From contig NZ_JAAONZ010000006.1 of assembly GCF_011602365.1 (NCBI RefSeq), positions 124,001-188,000 on the forward strand: a stretch of 64,000 nucleotides of DNA. Reading direction: 5' to 3'. Positions within the stretch are counted from its first letter, which is position 1, and each line of letters starts with the position of its first letter. The translations under genes were made by a program, and so were the position numbers. This DNA is from Pseudomaricurvus hydrocarbonicus. Lineage in GTDB: Bacteria > Pseudomonadota > Gammaproteobacteria > Pseudomonadales > Cellvibrionaceae. Below are positions 15,383-24,892 of this stretch, piece by piece. The notes beneath the pieces were generated by a model, which saw only the letters and a list, made by a program, of their open reading frames with translations, did no database searches and was not told where the DNA came from.

Positions 15383-16735
15383 GGGCTCGTTAACGGGCGT
15401 CAGGGTAATGTCGGCATCGGCTGACAGTAACCGGTCGGTGACACAGCACATCACCACATCCCCCAGCACGTTGATGGTGGTGCGGCACATGTCGAGAACT
15501 CGGTCCACACCCAGCAGCAGTGCGACCCCGGCGGCCGGAATACCCACCCCTTCGAGGACCATACTGAGAATCACGATACCGGCACCGGGGGTGGCGGGCG
15601 AACCAATCGATGCCGCAATCGCCATGGTGACGACAAACACATAGTTGGTGAGCGTCAGCTCCACCGCAAACACCTGTGCCAGGAACACCGTTGCCACGCC
15701 CTGGTAGAGCGCGGTCCCGGTCATATTAATGGTGGCCCCCAGGGGGATCAGAAAGCGGGCAATGCCGGGGCGAACGCCGAAGGTATTCTCCGTGACTTTT
15801 AAGCTCAGTGGCATCACCGCCGCCGAACTGCTGGTGGAGAATGCCAGCAGCAACAGTTCCCGCATGTCCGAGATAAAGGTTTTGATGTCGCGTTGGCCAA
15901 TCAGTTTGATCACCAGCAGGTAAAACAACGTCAGCAGCAACAGTCCACCGACCACCGTCAGGACGTACAACAGCATGCCTGTCAGTACCTCCAGTCCCAG
16001 GTTTGCCACCAGTCGGGTGATCAGCCCGAACACAGCCAGCGGCGCCAGTAACATGGCCCAGGACACCACCCGCATACTGACTTCCTGCAGTGCGCCGAGC
16101 AAATCAAACAGCGGCTGAGCTTGCTTGGGGGCGATGGAGATCAGCGCGAAACCGAGGATGGCCGCGAATAAAACCACTTGTAACATTTCACCCGAGACCA
16201 TAGAGGCCATGGGGTTATGGGGAAACAGCGAGACCATTTTGCCGGGCATGTCGGCTGCCGATGGAAAGTGTTGCGTGGCTGGTGCGTTCGCGGATGGGGA
16301 GAGGCCGCTCTCCTGCAGGGCTTCGCTGTTGATGTGGTGACCGGGTTTGATCAACTGAGCCAAACCAATGCCCGTCACCGTGCCGATGACGGTGGTGCAG
16401 AGGATAAAGCCCAGCGCAAACAATCCGATTTGTTTCAGGGCTTTGGGGTTGCGGTTCGCCGCCAGGCCACGAACTATGGAGGCGATCACCAGCGGCACAA
16501 CAATCATTTGAATCAAAGCCAGGAACAGTTGTCCCGGCAGTGCCAGCCACGAGGTAATGACGGTCACGACGGGCTGTGGTATCAAGTTCAGTTCCGGTCC
16601 CAGCAACAATCCACAGCCAATACCAAGCCCCAGGCCGATCAGCACTTTCATCCACAAGCGGCCTTCGATCAGCCGGTCAAGCCGATCGCTCAGTTTTTTC
16701 AGCGGTTCGAGATAGAACGACTTGGAGTTCGCCAT
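15374..16735 (-). CDS. Dicarboxylate/amino acid:cation symporter (DAACS)
   Basis: A 453-residue inner-membrane transporter of the Glt/DctA type, with about eight helices and two re-entrant hairpins. The serine-rich HP1 segment STSSSAAVMPLSLKV and the HP2 region SIGSPATPGAGIVIL are clear. The helix-7 signature that reads NMDGT in GltPh-type carriers is NMTGT here (GATINMTGTALYQGV), so the aspartate is missing. The family imports dicarboxylates or amino acids with Na+ or H+; the substitution may alter ion coupling. Its 3' end overlaps the HxlR gene by 9 bp, tail to tail. Confidence 0.9.
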   Translation of the reverse strand: MANSKSFYLEPLKKLSDRLDRLIEGRLWMKVLIGLGLGIGCGLLLGPELNLIPQPVVTVITSWLALPGQLFLALIQMIVVPLVIASIVRGLAANRNPKALKQIGLFALGFILCTTVIGTVTGIGLAQLIKPGHHINSEALQESGLSPSANAPATQHFPSAADMPGKMVSLFPHNPMASMVSGEMLQVVLFAAILGFALISIAPKQAQPLFDLLGALQEVSMRVVSWAMLLAPLAVFGLITRLVANLGLEVLTGMLLYVLTVVGGLLLLTLFYLLVIKLIGQRDIKTFISDMRELLLLAFSTSSSAAVMPLSLKVTENTFGVRPGIARFLIPLGATINMTGTALYQGVATVFLAQVFAVELTLTNYVFVVTMAIAASIGSPATPGAGIVILSMVLEGVGIPAAGVALLLGVDRVLDMCRTTINVLGDVVMCCVTDRLLSADADITLTPVNEPSQ

Positions 16736-16978
16736 AGGGTTTAAATCCTTGTTGGGTATGCATCCTTAAATCTTCAAGACTCACTCTGTACATGCCGATC
16801 GTGAGGGGGGCTTTTGATCAGACAGGTATGGCCGTCATTTATAAGGGGAAGCGTAGACGATTTCACCGCCCCTCACCTTGATTTGGCGCAACAGGGGCGA
16901 TTTGATCATGTCCGTTTCAGGCTCGAAAGGGTAGGATGAAGGCTGAATTTTGACAGACCGTAACCGGAAACCTGAATT

Positions 16979-18058
16979 GTGTTGATCATAGCGTTAGCCA
17001 CCTTGCTGCTCGGCGTTGTCACGTTATTGCCATTCTCGCGACATCCGCACTGGCTGATCCGCGGCGCGGATTTTCCGCGATTACAGTTTGCCTTGATGGC
17101 GATTGCGCTGTTGCTGGCACAGCTGATGTTTCTGGATTCGAGCGCGACAGGTACGCGGCTTTTGATGGGCGTTACGGCCTTATGCCTGGGCTACCAATTG
17201 TGGTGGATCCTGCCCTACACGCCACTTTGGCCGCAGGAAGTCCAAACCGCCCGGAACCGCTGTGCAGAGCGTCAACTGAGCATCCTTACATCCAATGTAT
17301 TAACCCCGAACCGCAACGCTGCGGCCTTGCTGGCCCTGGTCAATCAGCACCAACCCGATGTGCTCGTGACTCTGGAGTCTGACCAGTGGTGGCAGGAGCA
17401 GCTCGCAGAACTCGAATCGGTCATGCCTTATACCATTCAGTGCCCGCTGGATAATTTGTACGGCATGCACGTGTATTCGCGCTTACCGCTTGCCGACACC
17501 GAGATTGCATTTTTGGTGGAAGACGATGTGCCCTCCATGCACGCGCGGTTGTCATTGCGCAGCGGAGATTCGGTGCGCATGCATTTTCTGCATCCGGCAC
17601 CGCCCAGTCCCACCGAAAACCCGGAATCGACAGAGCGGGATGCCGAGCTGGTGATGGTGGCCCGCAGTATCGCCAACAGTGATCAGCCGGTGATACTCAC
17701 CGGGGACCTCAACGATGTCGCCTGGTCGCCGACCACCCGCTTATTTCGGAAAATCAGCGGTCTGCTGGATCCGCGCATCGGCCGGGGCATGTTCAATACC
17801 TTCAATGCCAAGTACCCCTTTCTGCGCTGGCCGCTCGACCATTTATTCCACAGTGAACACTTTACGGTGGAATCCATTCAGCGATTGCCACCGATCGGGT
17901 CAGATCACTTCGCGCTGTTGACCTGCCTGTTGTATACCCCGGTGGCCGGCCTCAAGCAGTCAGGGTTATCGGCCAACAGCGAGGATCGATCCTGGGCGCA
18001 GTCGATTGTTGACGATCAGAGCGTCAGCAAAGCGGACGTACCGGAACCGGGTGAGTAA
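16979..18058 (+). CDS. Membrane-anchored endonuclease/exonuclease/phosphatase-family protein
   Basis: This 359-residue protein starts at GTG 16979 after GGAAA. Residues 1-85 hold two or three hydrophobic helices, and residues 95-320 an EEP domain with the ordered motifs LTSNVL, PDVLVTLESDQWW, ILTGDLNDV (metal and phosphate-binding) and the closing GSDHFAL. The domain cleaves phosphodiesters or phosphates; similar membrane-tethered proteins are common and mostly uncharacterised. The catalytic part probably faces the periplasm, by topology guess. The C-terminal 40 residues are polar and unlike the domain. It is convergent with the MATE gene. Substrate unknown. Confidence 0.86.
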   Translation: MLIIALATLLLGVVTLLPFSRHPHWLIRGADFPRLQFALMAIALLLAQLMFLDSSATGTRLLMGVTALCLGYQLWWILPYTPLWPQEVQTARNRCAERQLSILTSNVLTPNRNAAALLALVNQHQPDVLVTLESDQWWQEQLAELESVMPYTIQCPLDNLYGMHVYSRLPLADTEIAFLVEDDVPSMHARLSLRSGDSVRMHFLHPAPPSPTENPESTERDAELVMVARSIANSDQPVILTGDLNDVAWSPTTRLFRKISGLLDPRIGRGMFNTFNAKYPFLRWPLDHLFHSEHFTVESIQRLPPIGSDHFALLTCLLYTPVAGLKQSGLSANSEDRSWAQSIVDDQSVSKADVPEPGE

Positions 18059-18106
18059 GGCCGCACCCACGGTAAAATCTCCGCCTGGAGCTCTGGCACC
18101 CGTTGC

Positions 18107-19528
18107 TTAGCGATAACCCTCATCGCTCCAGCCCTTATCAATGACCTCCAGCGCCTGTTTGTCTTGTTCGGTAATGCGCGTTTGCTTCCAGCCGCCACGG
18201 GCAAACCAGGCGATGGAAATGATGGCAATGAGGATATTGGTGATCGGGAAGGACCACCAGAGTCCGTCGGCACCCAGCGCCGTATGATTGGACAGGATAT
18301 ACGCCAGCGGGAACTGAATCATCCACTGGGAAATCAGGGCAATCACCATGGCGTTCATCATATTACCCGATGCCCGGAAGGCCGACACGATGGTGAGTTG
18401 AATGCCAATGCCACCCCAGGCCAGACACATGATGCGAATAAAGTGCGCGCCTTCGCGAATCACGTCGGCGTCATTGGGGACAAAGAAGGCGACAATTTGC
18501 GGCGCGATCAGGTAGGCAAGCATACCCACCAGCGTCAGCGCCCCAAAACCATAAAGAGTGCCCAGATGCGTGATCCTGGCGGCACGCTGAATATTGCCGG
18601 CGCCAATGTTTTGCCCCACCAGGGTCGAGACAGCCATGGATAAGCCCATCGCCGGAATCGTAATGACCTGCAGAACGTTGGCGCCGATGCCGTAGGCGGC
18701 CAGGGTCAGGGTGCCAAAACTGGCGATCAAAAACGTCATCAACATCAGACCCAGGCCCCGGGTCGATAATTCCACCGAGCAGGGAAAACCGAGAAAAAAA
18801 GCTTTTTTGATGTACGCAAAATCCGGTTTGAAACCCGACCAGGCCAGATGAATGCCATGCTGGCCACGCAGAAAGACCCATAGACCAATCACTGCCGCAA
18901 TGGATTGTGTCGCCAGCGTCGCCAGCGCCGCGCCCTTGACCCCAAAAGCCGGAAAAGAGCCGTAACCAAAGATCAGCAAGGGGTCGAGCGCGAAATTGAG
19001 AATCACGGTCCCCAGCACGATAAACAGCGGGATACGGGTTTGTCCCACGCCCCGCATCAGCGACTGGAACATCGCGAAGATAAACACAAAGATGACGCCG
19101 ATGAAGGAGACTCGCATAAACCCCAGGGCGCCGTCATACACTTGCGGGGTCACGCCGAGCAGCGTCAGCAGATAGGGAGACAGGAGCACACCCAGCGCCG
19201 CCAGAATGATGGAAGTGACGGTGATCATTAACAGGGTTTGCGCCGCCACGTGGTTGACCATGTCGTGCCGGCCGGCACCCATGTATTGGGCGGTGAGTGT
19301 GGCGCCTGCCACGGACAGACCCGCGCCCATGGCGATGACCAAAAAGGTGACTGGCATGCTGATGGAGACGGCGGCAACCGCAGCGGCTCCCAGGCGGCCT
19401 ACCCAGAAGGCATCGGTCAGCTGGTAGCCGGCCTGCAGAATGTTGGCGAGCACAATGGGGACCGCCAGGTTGAATAAGGCGCGGGGGATGGAACCGTTGA
19501 GAAAGAGGTGTTGACGGCCGGAGGCCAT
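18107..19528 (-). CDS. MATE-family efflux transporter
   Basis: A 473-residue inner-membrane protein with twelve hydrophobic segments in two six-helix halves. Landmarks are LFNLAVPIVLANILQAGYQLTDAFWVGRLG at the N-terminus and the matching second-half GANVLQVITIPAMGLSMAVSTLVGQNIGAGN. MATE pumps expel cationic or other compounds by Na+ or H+ antiport. It is divergent from the MFS gene across a gap that carries one of the shared TetR-type palindromes, so it might belong to the same regulon as the catabolic island. Substrate unknown. Confidence 0.92.
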   Translation of the reverse strand: MASGRQHLFLNGSIPRALFNLAVPIVLANILQAGYQLTDAFWVGRLGAAAVAAVSISMPVTFLVIAMGAGLSVAGATLTAQYMGAGRHDMVNHVAAQTLLMITVTSIILAALGVLLSPYLLTLLGVTPQVYDGALGFMRVSFIGVIFVFIFAMFQSLMRGVGQTRIPLFIVLGTVILNFALDPLLIFGYGSFPAFGVKGAALATLATQSIAAVIGLWVFLRGQHGIHLAWSGFKPDFAYIKKAFFLGFPCSVELSTRGLGLMLMTFLIASFGTLTLAAYGIGANVLQVITIPAMGLSMAVSTLVGQNIGAGNIQRAARITHLGTLYGFGALTLVGMLAYLIAPQIVAFFVPNDADVIREGAHFIRIMCLAWGGIGIQLTIVSAFRASGNMMNAMVIALISQWMIQFPLAYILSNHTALGADGLWWSFPITNILIAIISIAWFARGGWKQTRITEQDKQALEVIDKGWSDEGYR

Positions 19529-19846
19529 AGTGAATCCCTTGTTTATTATCGCTGGATCTGGAAGGCCACAGAAAGCAAATTTTAAAGCTGCGGCCTGGTT
19601 TTGGGATCGCTATTCGCTCTGTTCTGGCTTACTATTGTACATCACTGATGATTAGTTTCTAGTTGGGTGGGCAATTTGAGAGCACCTTTAGGTCGCCTCG
19701 TGGAGGGCTATGTCGAGGGTTATGTTACCGGGCGACGGCCGTAGACGGCGGTTCTCTGTGGGCGACAAGCCAGCTGCTGATTGCTGCGGGTTTGAGGCTG
19801 CTGGGGTGTTAATCCAATCGATAATTACAATAACAGAGAGTGCATA
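19529..19846. other. 318-bp divergent promoter region between MATE and MFS genes
   Basis: No gene here. The region holds one copy of the shared palindrome (19635-19655) and a short stretch GTTTCTAGTT at 19655 that resembles the heptanucleotide repeat at 12241. No further structure was recognised. Confidence 0.5.
19635..19655. promoter_or_regulatory. Shared TetR-type palindrome, MATE/MFS promoter
   Basis: The core CATCACTGATG (19640-19650) matches CAWCANTGWTG exactly. It is the leftmost of ten such sites in the window and lies in a divergent promoter. Confidence 0.6.
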
Positions 19847-21091
19847 ATGAAATTTAACTTTTATCAAGGATGGTGGCAGGTGGCCGTGGCTCTGCTGCTG
19901 CAAGGGGTCAGCGCGGCCAGTATATTCACGGGTTACAGCGTCGTGGTGGCGCCGTTCAAACTGGAGTTTGGCCCCAGTAACATGGTGCTTATGCTGGGCA
20001 TGACCGTCACGTCCCTGTGTTCGGGTCTGTTGAGTCCCTCCATTGGCGCGGCACTGGATCGCTTTTCCATGCGCCGGTTGATGCTGGCCGGCTCGGCCCT
20101 GGTGGCGGTGGGGTTTTTACTGCTTTCGATAACCACATCTATGGTGCAGGTGCTGGTGATCTATGCGGTGTTCATGGCGATGGGCAGCATCCTGCTGGGG
20201 CCCATCGCATCATCGGCGTTGCTGGCGCGCTGGTTTACCCGCCGGCGGGGCCTGGCGATGGGCATTGCGGCCAGTGGCTCTGCGATTGGCGGATTGCTGT
20301 TACCACCGCTGTTGCAAATGCTGATTGACTCCTATGAATGGCGCGATGCCCTCAGAATGTTTGGCGTATTGATTTTCGCGTTAACTGCCCCGGTGATTGC
20401 CCTGCTGGTGATTGATCGGCCAACCCCGGAGCAACAGGCTGCGGAAGCCGGTACCGCCGCGTCCACCGCTGGCGGCGACACCGCGGTATTAGAGCCCGTC
20501 GGCAGTGTGTTCAAGGACCGCAATTTCTGGTTGATTGCCATGATCATCGGCATTCTGTTTTGTGGCCCCATGGCGCTGGTCAGTAACATCATCCAATTTG
20601 TCGGTGGCATGGGCATTGAAGCCTCCGAGGGGGCGCTACTCATTTCTATTTTTTCGGCGGCCACGTTTACTGGAAAGATGTTGTGTGCCTGCATCGTGGA
20701 TCACATCAACAAGCGCCTGGGGCTGGCGGTCACGCTGTGCAGTTTGGCTGTGGGCATGCTGTTGTTTCTGCAGGCGCAGGGGTTTTCGTTACTGGTCGTT
20801 GCCTGTCTGATCACCGGCATGGCCTCGGGCACGGCCCTGTTGTTCTGGAGTGTGATACTGGCCCAGGTGTATGGCCCCAATCGAGTGGGGCAAATGATGG
20901 GCAAGATGAACCTGATCATCATGCCATTAACGCTATTGGCGCCGCCGTTGTTTGGCTGGGTGTTTGACCTCACGGGTAGTTATGCCAATGCGTTCATGGG
21001 GTACATGTTGATGATTTTGCTGGCGCTGATGTTTCTTTCTCAGGTGCAGGTTGATTCAGGGAAATCGGTTGCCGCGCAAGCCGCAAGCTAA
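19847..21091 (+). CDS. MFS transporter (monocarboxylate/oxalate-formate antiporter type)
   Basis: A 414-residue carrier with twelve predicted helices and a central cytoplasmic loop near residues 190-215. The N-terminal half has GVSAASIFTGYSVVVAPFKLEFG and the loop motif GAALDRFSMRRLML; LLARWFTRRRGLAMGIAASGSAIGGLLLPPL is typical of the MCT/OxlT-like branch, which moves carboxylates. It is probably the inner-membrane importer or exporter for an acid linked to the catabolic island that starts here. A shared TetR-type palindrome lies in its promoter. Substrate unknown. Confidence 0.9.
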   Translation: MKFNFYQGWWQVAVALLLQGVSAASIFTGYSVVVAPFKLEFGPSNMVLMLGMTVTSLCSGLLSPSIGAALDRFSMRRLMLAGSALVAVGFLLLSITTSMVQVLVIYAVFMAMGSILLGPIASSALLARWFTRRRGLAMGIAASGSAIGGLLLPPLLQMLIDSYEWRDALRMFGVLIFALTAPVIALLVIDRPTPEQQAAEAGTAASTAGGDTAVLEPVGSVFKDRNFWLIAMIIGILFCGPMALVSNIIQFVGGMGIEASEGALLISIFSAATFTGKMLCACIVDHINKRLGLAVTLCSLAVGMLLFLQAQGFSLLVVACLITGMASGTALLFWSVILAQVYGPNRVGQMMGKMNLIIMPLTLLAPPLFGWVFDLTGSYANAFMGYMLMILLALMFLSQVQVDSGKSVAAQAAS

Positions 21092-21121
21092 TGATCCAAA
21101 CGATGATTCGCTTGCGGAAAT

Positions 21122-21146
21122 AAAAAAAGCCGGCTTCGGACTGGCA
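21122..21146 (-). terminator. Weak terminator after the minus-strand SDR
   Basis: Read on the minus strand, an imperfect GCCAG / CCGGC stem is followed by seven T. It could end the SDR/membrane-protein operon. Confidence 0.4.
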
Positions 21147-21172
21147 TTTCGTGGTTAACCCCCCGTTTTGGG

Positions 21173-22087
21173 TCAGCTGGAAGGCAAATAGCGGGTGCCG
21201 GTTAGCGTCTCGGAGGCCGTCCACAGCTGTTCGGCCAGATCGGTGTTTTTGGCAACCTTATTGATTTTGGCAGTGGCCGGCTTGCCACCAATTTCAAGGA
21301 AACCACCGGGACCGTAGTAGTCGCCCCCCCTAACACCACTGCCCTCGGCTGCCAGAATAATGGGGCGGGCCGCGTCCGCGGCAGAGGGGATGAATGCTTC
21401 CATTTTCTTATGAAACCATTTGCTGAGTGCACTGGCGTTTTCCCGGTTCAGCGCCGGACTGTTTTGATGGATGTTGGTGTTGGCAAATCCGGGGTGGGCT
21501 CCCACGGCTATGGTCTTACTGCCAGATTGCTGCAGGCGGCGATTCAGCTCCAACGTGTGACTCATTATGGCCACTTTGCTGTTGCCATAGGCTTTCCATT
21601 GATCGTAGTCAGTGATCTCCCAATTGAGGTTGTCGACGTTCAGTTTGCCCATGCGATGGGCGAGACTGCAGACGTTCACAATTCTAGTGGGAATGTCTTT
21701 ACGGAAGTAGGGCAATAACAGGCCGGTCAGACTAAAGGCACCCAGGTAATTGGTGGCCAGTTGCATTTCGTGACCGGCGGCATTGCGGGTCAGTGGGATG
21801 GCGACGATACCAGCGTTGTTGATGAGTACATCCAGTGCGCCGAACTGATCGATAAACTGAGCGGCAAACGTCTGCACCGAGATCAGGTCTGAAACGTCCA
21901 GACGAATGATGTGGAGGTCGGCATTGGGCACTTCTTTTTCAATCTGGGCTTTTGCGTCTGTGGCCTTGTCCAGATTTCTGCAGGCCATGATGACCTTGGC
22001 CCCTTCGCGGGCAAAGTGCAGGGTAGATTGAAAACCAATGCCGGCATTGGCACCGGTAATTATGATAATTTTTTGTGTCACAGTCAT
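21173..22087 (-). CDS. Short-chain dehydrogenase (retinol dehydrogenase-like)
   Basis: A 304-residue SDR with the NAD(P) motif TGANAGIG near residue 10, NNAG near 90, and the catalytic Y-x3-K as YGNSK. The extended C-terminal part and YGPGGFLEIGG segment resemble the retinol dehydrogenase/protochlorophyllide reductase-like branch, which often prefers NADPH and hydrophobic alcohols or ketones. The start MTVTQK at 22087 follows AAGAG. It is second in a minus-strand pair with a small membrane protein (25-bp gap). The pair's promoter carries a shared TetR-type palindrome. Substrate unknown. Confidence 0.88.
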   Translation of the reverse strand: MTVTQKIIIITGANAGIGFQSTLHFAREGAKVIMACRNLDKATDAKAQIEKEVPNADLHIIRLDVSDLISVQTFAAQFIDQFGALDVLINNAGIVAIPLTRNAAGHEMQLATNYLGAFSLTGLLLPYFRKDIPTRIVNVCSLAHRMGKLNVDNLNWEITDYDQWKAYGNSKVAIMSHTLELNRRLQQSGSKTIAVGAHPGFANTNIHQNSPALNRENASALSKWFHKKMEAFIPSAADAARPIILAAEGSGVRGGDYYGPGGFLEIGGKPATAKINKVAKNTDLAEQLWTASETLTGTRYLPSS

Positions 22088-22112
22088 TTCTCTTGTATCG
22101 GTTATAGGCTGT

Positions 22113-22427
22113 TTATGGAAGGTTGAGCTTGCCAAAGTACGAGGCCAGGTAAAATGCCATGCACATACAGCCGGTAAAGCCACTCAGTAAAAGCCACAAG
22201 CTGCCGGAGGTGATATCAGCCAGGAAAAAGAACAGGGCGCTTAACAGAAAGTTACTGGTTGCCCAGACGATGTTCAGGGTGGGTGATGACAGCCCTACGC
22301 CGGGAGGTTTGGCAAACGGAGTGGGAAATTGCTGGCCGGTTAGCCCTTTCACAAAGTGTGGAATCCCATTGATGATGAAGCCACCGGCTAAAAATACAAA
22401 TAAGTACTGGTACCATGCGGCGTTCAT
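22113..22427 (-). CDS. Small integral membrane protein
   Basis: A 104-residue protein with three membrane helices (about residues 6-22, 50-70 and 76-97). The conserved-looking loop GIPHFVKGLTGQQFPTPFAKPPGVG appears in a family of uncharacterised bacterial membrane proteins as far as I recall. It leads an operon with the SDR at 21173. The pair is divergent from MAPEG and a KstD-like gene, so it is probably part of the same hydrophobic-substrate programme. Function unknown. Confidence 0.7.
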   Translation of the reverse strand: MNAAWYQYLFVFLAGGFIINGIPHFVKGLTGQQFPTPFAKPPGVGLSSPTLNIVWATSNFLLSALFFFLADITSGSLWLLLSGFTGCMCMAFYLASYFGKLNLP

Positions 22428-22519
22428 GAATTTGCTCCTAAGTTTGTAGTCTTCCTTGTGCGCCGCACAGCTTGACGGAGCGGCATCCAGTGTGAAAAAG
22501 TGCTGGCTGTGAGTATCTA

Positions 22520-22540
22520 TTAATCATCATTGATGTTCAA
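22520..22540. promoter_or_regulatory. Shared TetR-type palindrome, divergent promoter
   Basis: The core CATCATTGATG (22525-22535) matches CAWCANTGWTG exactly, with right flank TTCAA. It sits between the minus-strand membrane protein/SDR pair and the plus-strand MAPEG/KstD-like pair. Confidence 0.65.
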
Positions 22541-22616
22541 TCTTGGGTTGAGCCATAAATGGTTGAGAAGGGTGCGGTATCATGGACAGTCAATTTTAAA
22601 TGGATAAGGAGTACAA

Positions 22617-23021
22617 ATGATGGCCATTTCCTTGATTTGCGTGGCTTTGCTGGCCTTTTTGTGCATTGCTCTGGGCTTTAATGTCTCTATGGCGCGGGCC
22701 AAAAGCCGTCAGGTTTACGGCTATGAAACCGACCCGGAAAGTCGCATGTACAAAGCGCAACGGGCACATGGGAATACCATTGAATATGCCCCGGTGCTGA
22801 TATTGTTGATCTATATCCTCGGGCAGAGTCCGCAGCCGGCCTGGGTCATTGTCACGATGGTGTTGGCCACGTTTTTTCGCTATCTGTTGGTTGCCGGCTT
22901 GCTGCTGCCCAAGACGATGGCAAAGCCAAACCCCATGCGATTTGTGGGCGCGTTGGGAACCTATATCACCGGTTTTGTGTTGGTGGTGGCGACACTGATG
23001 CTGGCGTTGAAGATGCTCTAG
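22617..23021 (+). CDS. MAPEG family membrane protein
   Basis: A 134-residue protein with four hydrophobic helices and the family signature AQRAHGNTIEYAPVLIL near residue 50. It is more like bacterial MAPEG members of unknown function than the one at 638-1075. It is followed by a KstD-like flavoprotein 114 bp downstream, likely in the same transcript. An adjacent ATG at 22620 is an alternative start; GGAG lies at a suitable distance. A role in handling reactive or hydrophobic intermediates is only a guess. Confidence 0.87.
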   Translation: MMAISLICVALLAFLCIALGFNVSMARAKSRQVYGYETDPESRMYKAQRAHGNTIEYAPVLILLIYILGQSPQPAWVIVTMVLATFFRYLLVAGLLLPKTMAKPNPMRFVGALGTYITGFVLVVATLMLALKML

Positions 23022-23135
23022 TGACGTTCATTTTTGACAATACTGTCTTTTAACCTCTGCAGGTCAGGGGGTGTCGTCTCTGCGCTGAGCGATGCTGCGA
23101 TTGTAAAACCAACAATAACAAAGAGGGCGTGTCCT

Positions 23136-24809
23136 ATGGACTCAGCGGATGAAACAACGGATTTTATCGTCGTCGGCAGTGGCGCAGGCGCCATGTGCAG
23201 CGCATTGACCATGTTGGCTCAGGGCAGGCAAGTACTCATGCTGGAAAAGTCCGAGCTGGTGGGTGGCACCACTGCGCGTTCGGGCGGGGTGATGTGGATT
23301 CCCAACAACCGCTTCCTCAAGCAGGACGGCATAGAGGACAGTTACGAACAGGCGTTGTTGTATCTGGAAGGACTGTGCGAGGGTCAGGATGATACGCCGG
23401 GGTCAACCCCGCTGCGGCGTCAGACTTATCTGCAGGAAGCCCCGCGGATGCTGGATTTTTTGCTTGAACAGGGCATTCACATCAAGCGCTATCGCGATTG
23501 GCCGGATTATTACGATGAACGCCCCGGTGGTCTTGCTGTGGGACGTTGTGTCGGTGCCGATTTGTTTGATGTGAATGAACTCGGCGAGTGGAAAGAAAAG
23601 TTGCGCCCAGGGTTTATGCAATATCCAGTGATGGTGGATGAAGCCCTGTTGATGACGAACTTTAAGCGCAGTTGGCATTCCTTGCGGATTTTATTGAGGA
23701 TGCTGGGACGGTCGGTGTACGCCAAATTGACCGGTAAAGAGTACATATCCGCCGGGCAGGCGTTGCAAGGGCGGTTGTTGCAGGCGCTGTTGAACAGCGG
23801 GGTGGATTTGCGTCCGCAAACTCCGGTGCAGGAGCTGTTGATCCGTGATGGCAGGGTCATCGGTGTACTCACCCAAAAGCAGGGAAAGCCCTGGCGCATT
23901 GAGGCCAGATTGGGGGTGCTGGTCGCTGCCGGAGGATTTGCGCACAATCAGGCCATGCGCGATCAGTACCTGCCGGGAACCTCCACGCTGTGGACCAGTG
24001 CGGCGCCCACCGACACCGGCGAAATGATCCAGGAAATGATGCGTCAGGGCGCCGCGGTGGCGCAGATGGATGAAATGGTGGGCAATCAATGTACTTTGCC
24101 GCCCGGCAGTCGTCTGGGTGACATACGGGCACCGGTGCAGGGCATTACGGCCAAACCACACGCTATTCTGGTGGATCAGACGGGGGTGCGCTATATGAAC
24201 GAGGGGGGCTCCTATATGGCGTACTGCAAAGGTATGCTTGAACGCAACCAGACTGCGCCCGCGGTGCCGAGCTGGGCGATTCTCGATAGCCAGTACATGA
24301 AGAAATACATGTTGGCCGGCACCATGCCGGGCAGTCAGAAACCACAGCAATGGTATGACAGTGGTTATTTGAAAAAGGCGGACAGCTTGGCGCAGCTGGC
24401 GCAGTTGATCGACATAGAGCCTGCAACCCTGCTAGCCACCGTTGAGCGCTTTAATGGTTTTGTGGCGCGCAACCATGACGCTGATTTCCAGCGCGGAGAG
24501 CGAGCTTATGATCGCTGGCTGGGCGATTTTTTGCATCGTCCTTCTGAAACCCTGGGCACGATTCAGCAGGGGCCTTTTTACGCGCTGCAGGTCTTGCCGG
24601 GTGATGTCAGTACCTATGGGGGGGTGGTGACGGATGAGTGCGCGCGGGTGTTGCGAGACGATGGTTCGGTCATCCCGGGCTTGTATGCCGCGGGTGTATC
24701 AACGGCTTCAGTGATGGGGCGCATTTACCCCGGTGCGGGGTCCAGTATTGGTCCTGCCTGCACCTGGGGATATGTGGCTGCCAGGCACGCCGCCGGTGTG
24801 ATTCCATAG
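23136..24809 (+). CDS. KstD-like FAD-dependent dehydrogenase
   Basis: A 557-residue flavoprotein of the fumarate reductase/3-ketosteroid 1-dehydrogenase superfamily. The FAD motif VVGSGAGAMCSA is at residues 12-23, followed by EKSELVGGTTARSGGVMWIPNN. The C-terminal GRIYPGAGSSIGPACTWGYVAARHA contains the Tyr (residue 531) and YPGAG segment that match the catalytic Tyr487/Gly491 region of KstD enzymes. It may desaturate a ring ketone. The start MDSADETT at 23136 has GAGGG upstream; upstream codons to 23034 are unlikely. It follows MAPEG and ends at a strong bidirectional terminator. A true steroid substrate is not shown. Confidence 0.85.
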   Translation: MDSADETTDFIVVGSGAGAMCSALTMLAQGRQVLMLEKSELVGGTTARSGGVMWIPNNRFLKQDGIEDSYEQALLYLEGLCEGQDDTPGSTPLRRQTYLQEAPRMLDFLLEQGIHIKRYRDWPDYYDERPGGLAVGRCVGADLFDVNELGEWKEKLRPGFMQYPVMVDEALLMTNFKRSWHSLRILLRMLGRSVYAKLTGKEYISAGQALQGRLLQALLNSGVDLRPQTPVQELLIRDGRVIGVLTQKQGKPWRIEARLGVLVAAGGFAHNQAMRDQYLPGTSTLWTSAAPTDTGEMIQEMMRQGAAVAQMDEMVGNQCTLPPGSRLGDIRAPVQGITAKPHAILVDQTGVRYMNEGGSYMAYCKGMLERNQTAPAVPSWAILDSQYMKKYMLAGTMPGSQKPQQWYDSGYLKKADSLAQLAQLIDIEPATLLATVERFNGFVARNHDADFQRGERAYDRWLGDFLHRPSETLGTIQQGPFYALQVLPGDVSTYGGVVTDECARVLRDDGSVIPGLYAAGVSTASVMGRIYPGAGSSIGPACTWGYVAARHAAGVIP

Positions 24810-24841
24810 CGAAACATCAGGCAGGCAATGAAAAAAGATGA

Positions 24842-24870
24842 AAAAACGGCGGCCATTGGCCGCCGTTTTT
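24842..24870. terminator. Bidirectional terminator
   Basis: Perfect 13-bp arms AAAAACGGCGGCC / GGCCGCCGTTTTT with a 3-nt loop, between the convergent KstD-like and aldehyde dehydrogenase genes. A and T tracts give a U run in both directions. Confidence 0.9.
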
Positions 24871-24892
24871 GGGTGTCGGAATCGACGCTGAG

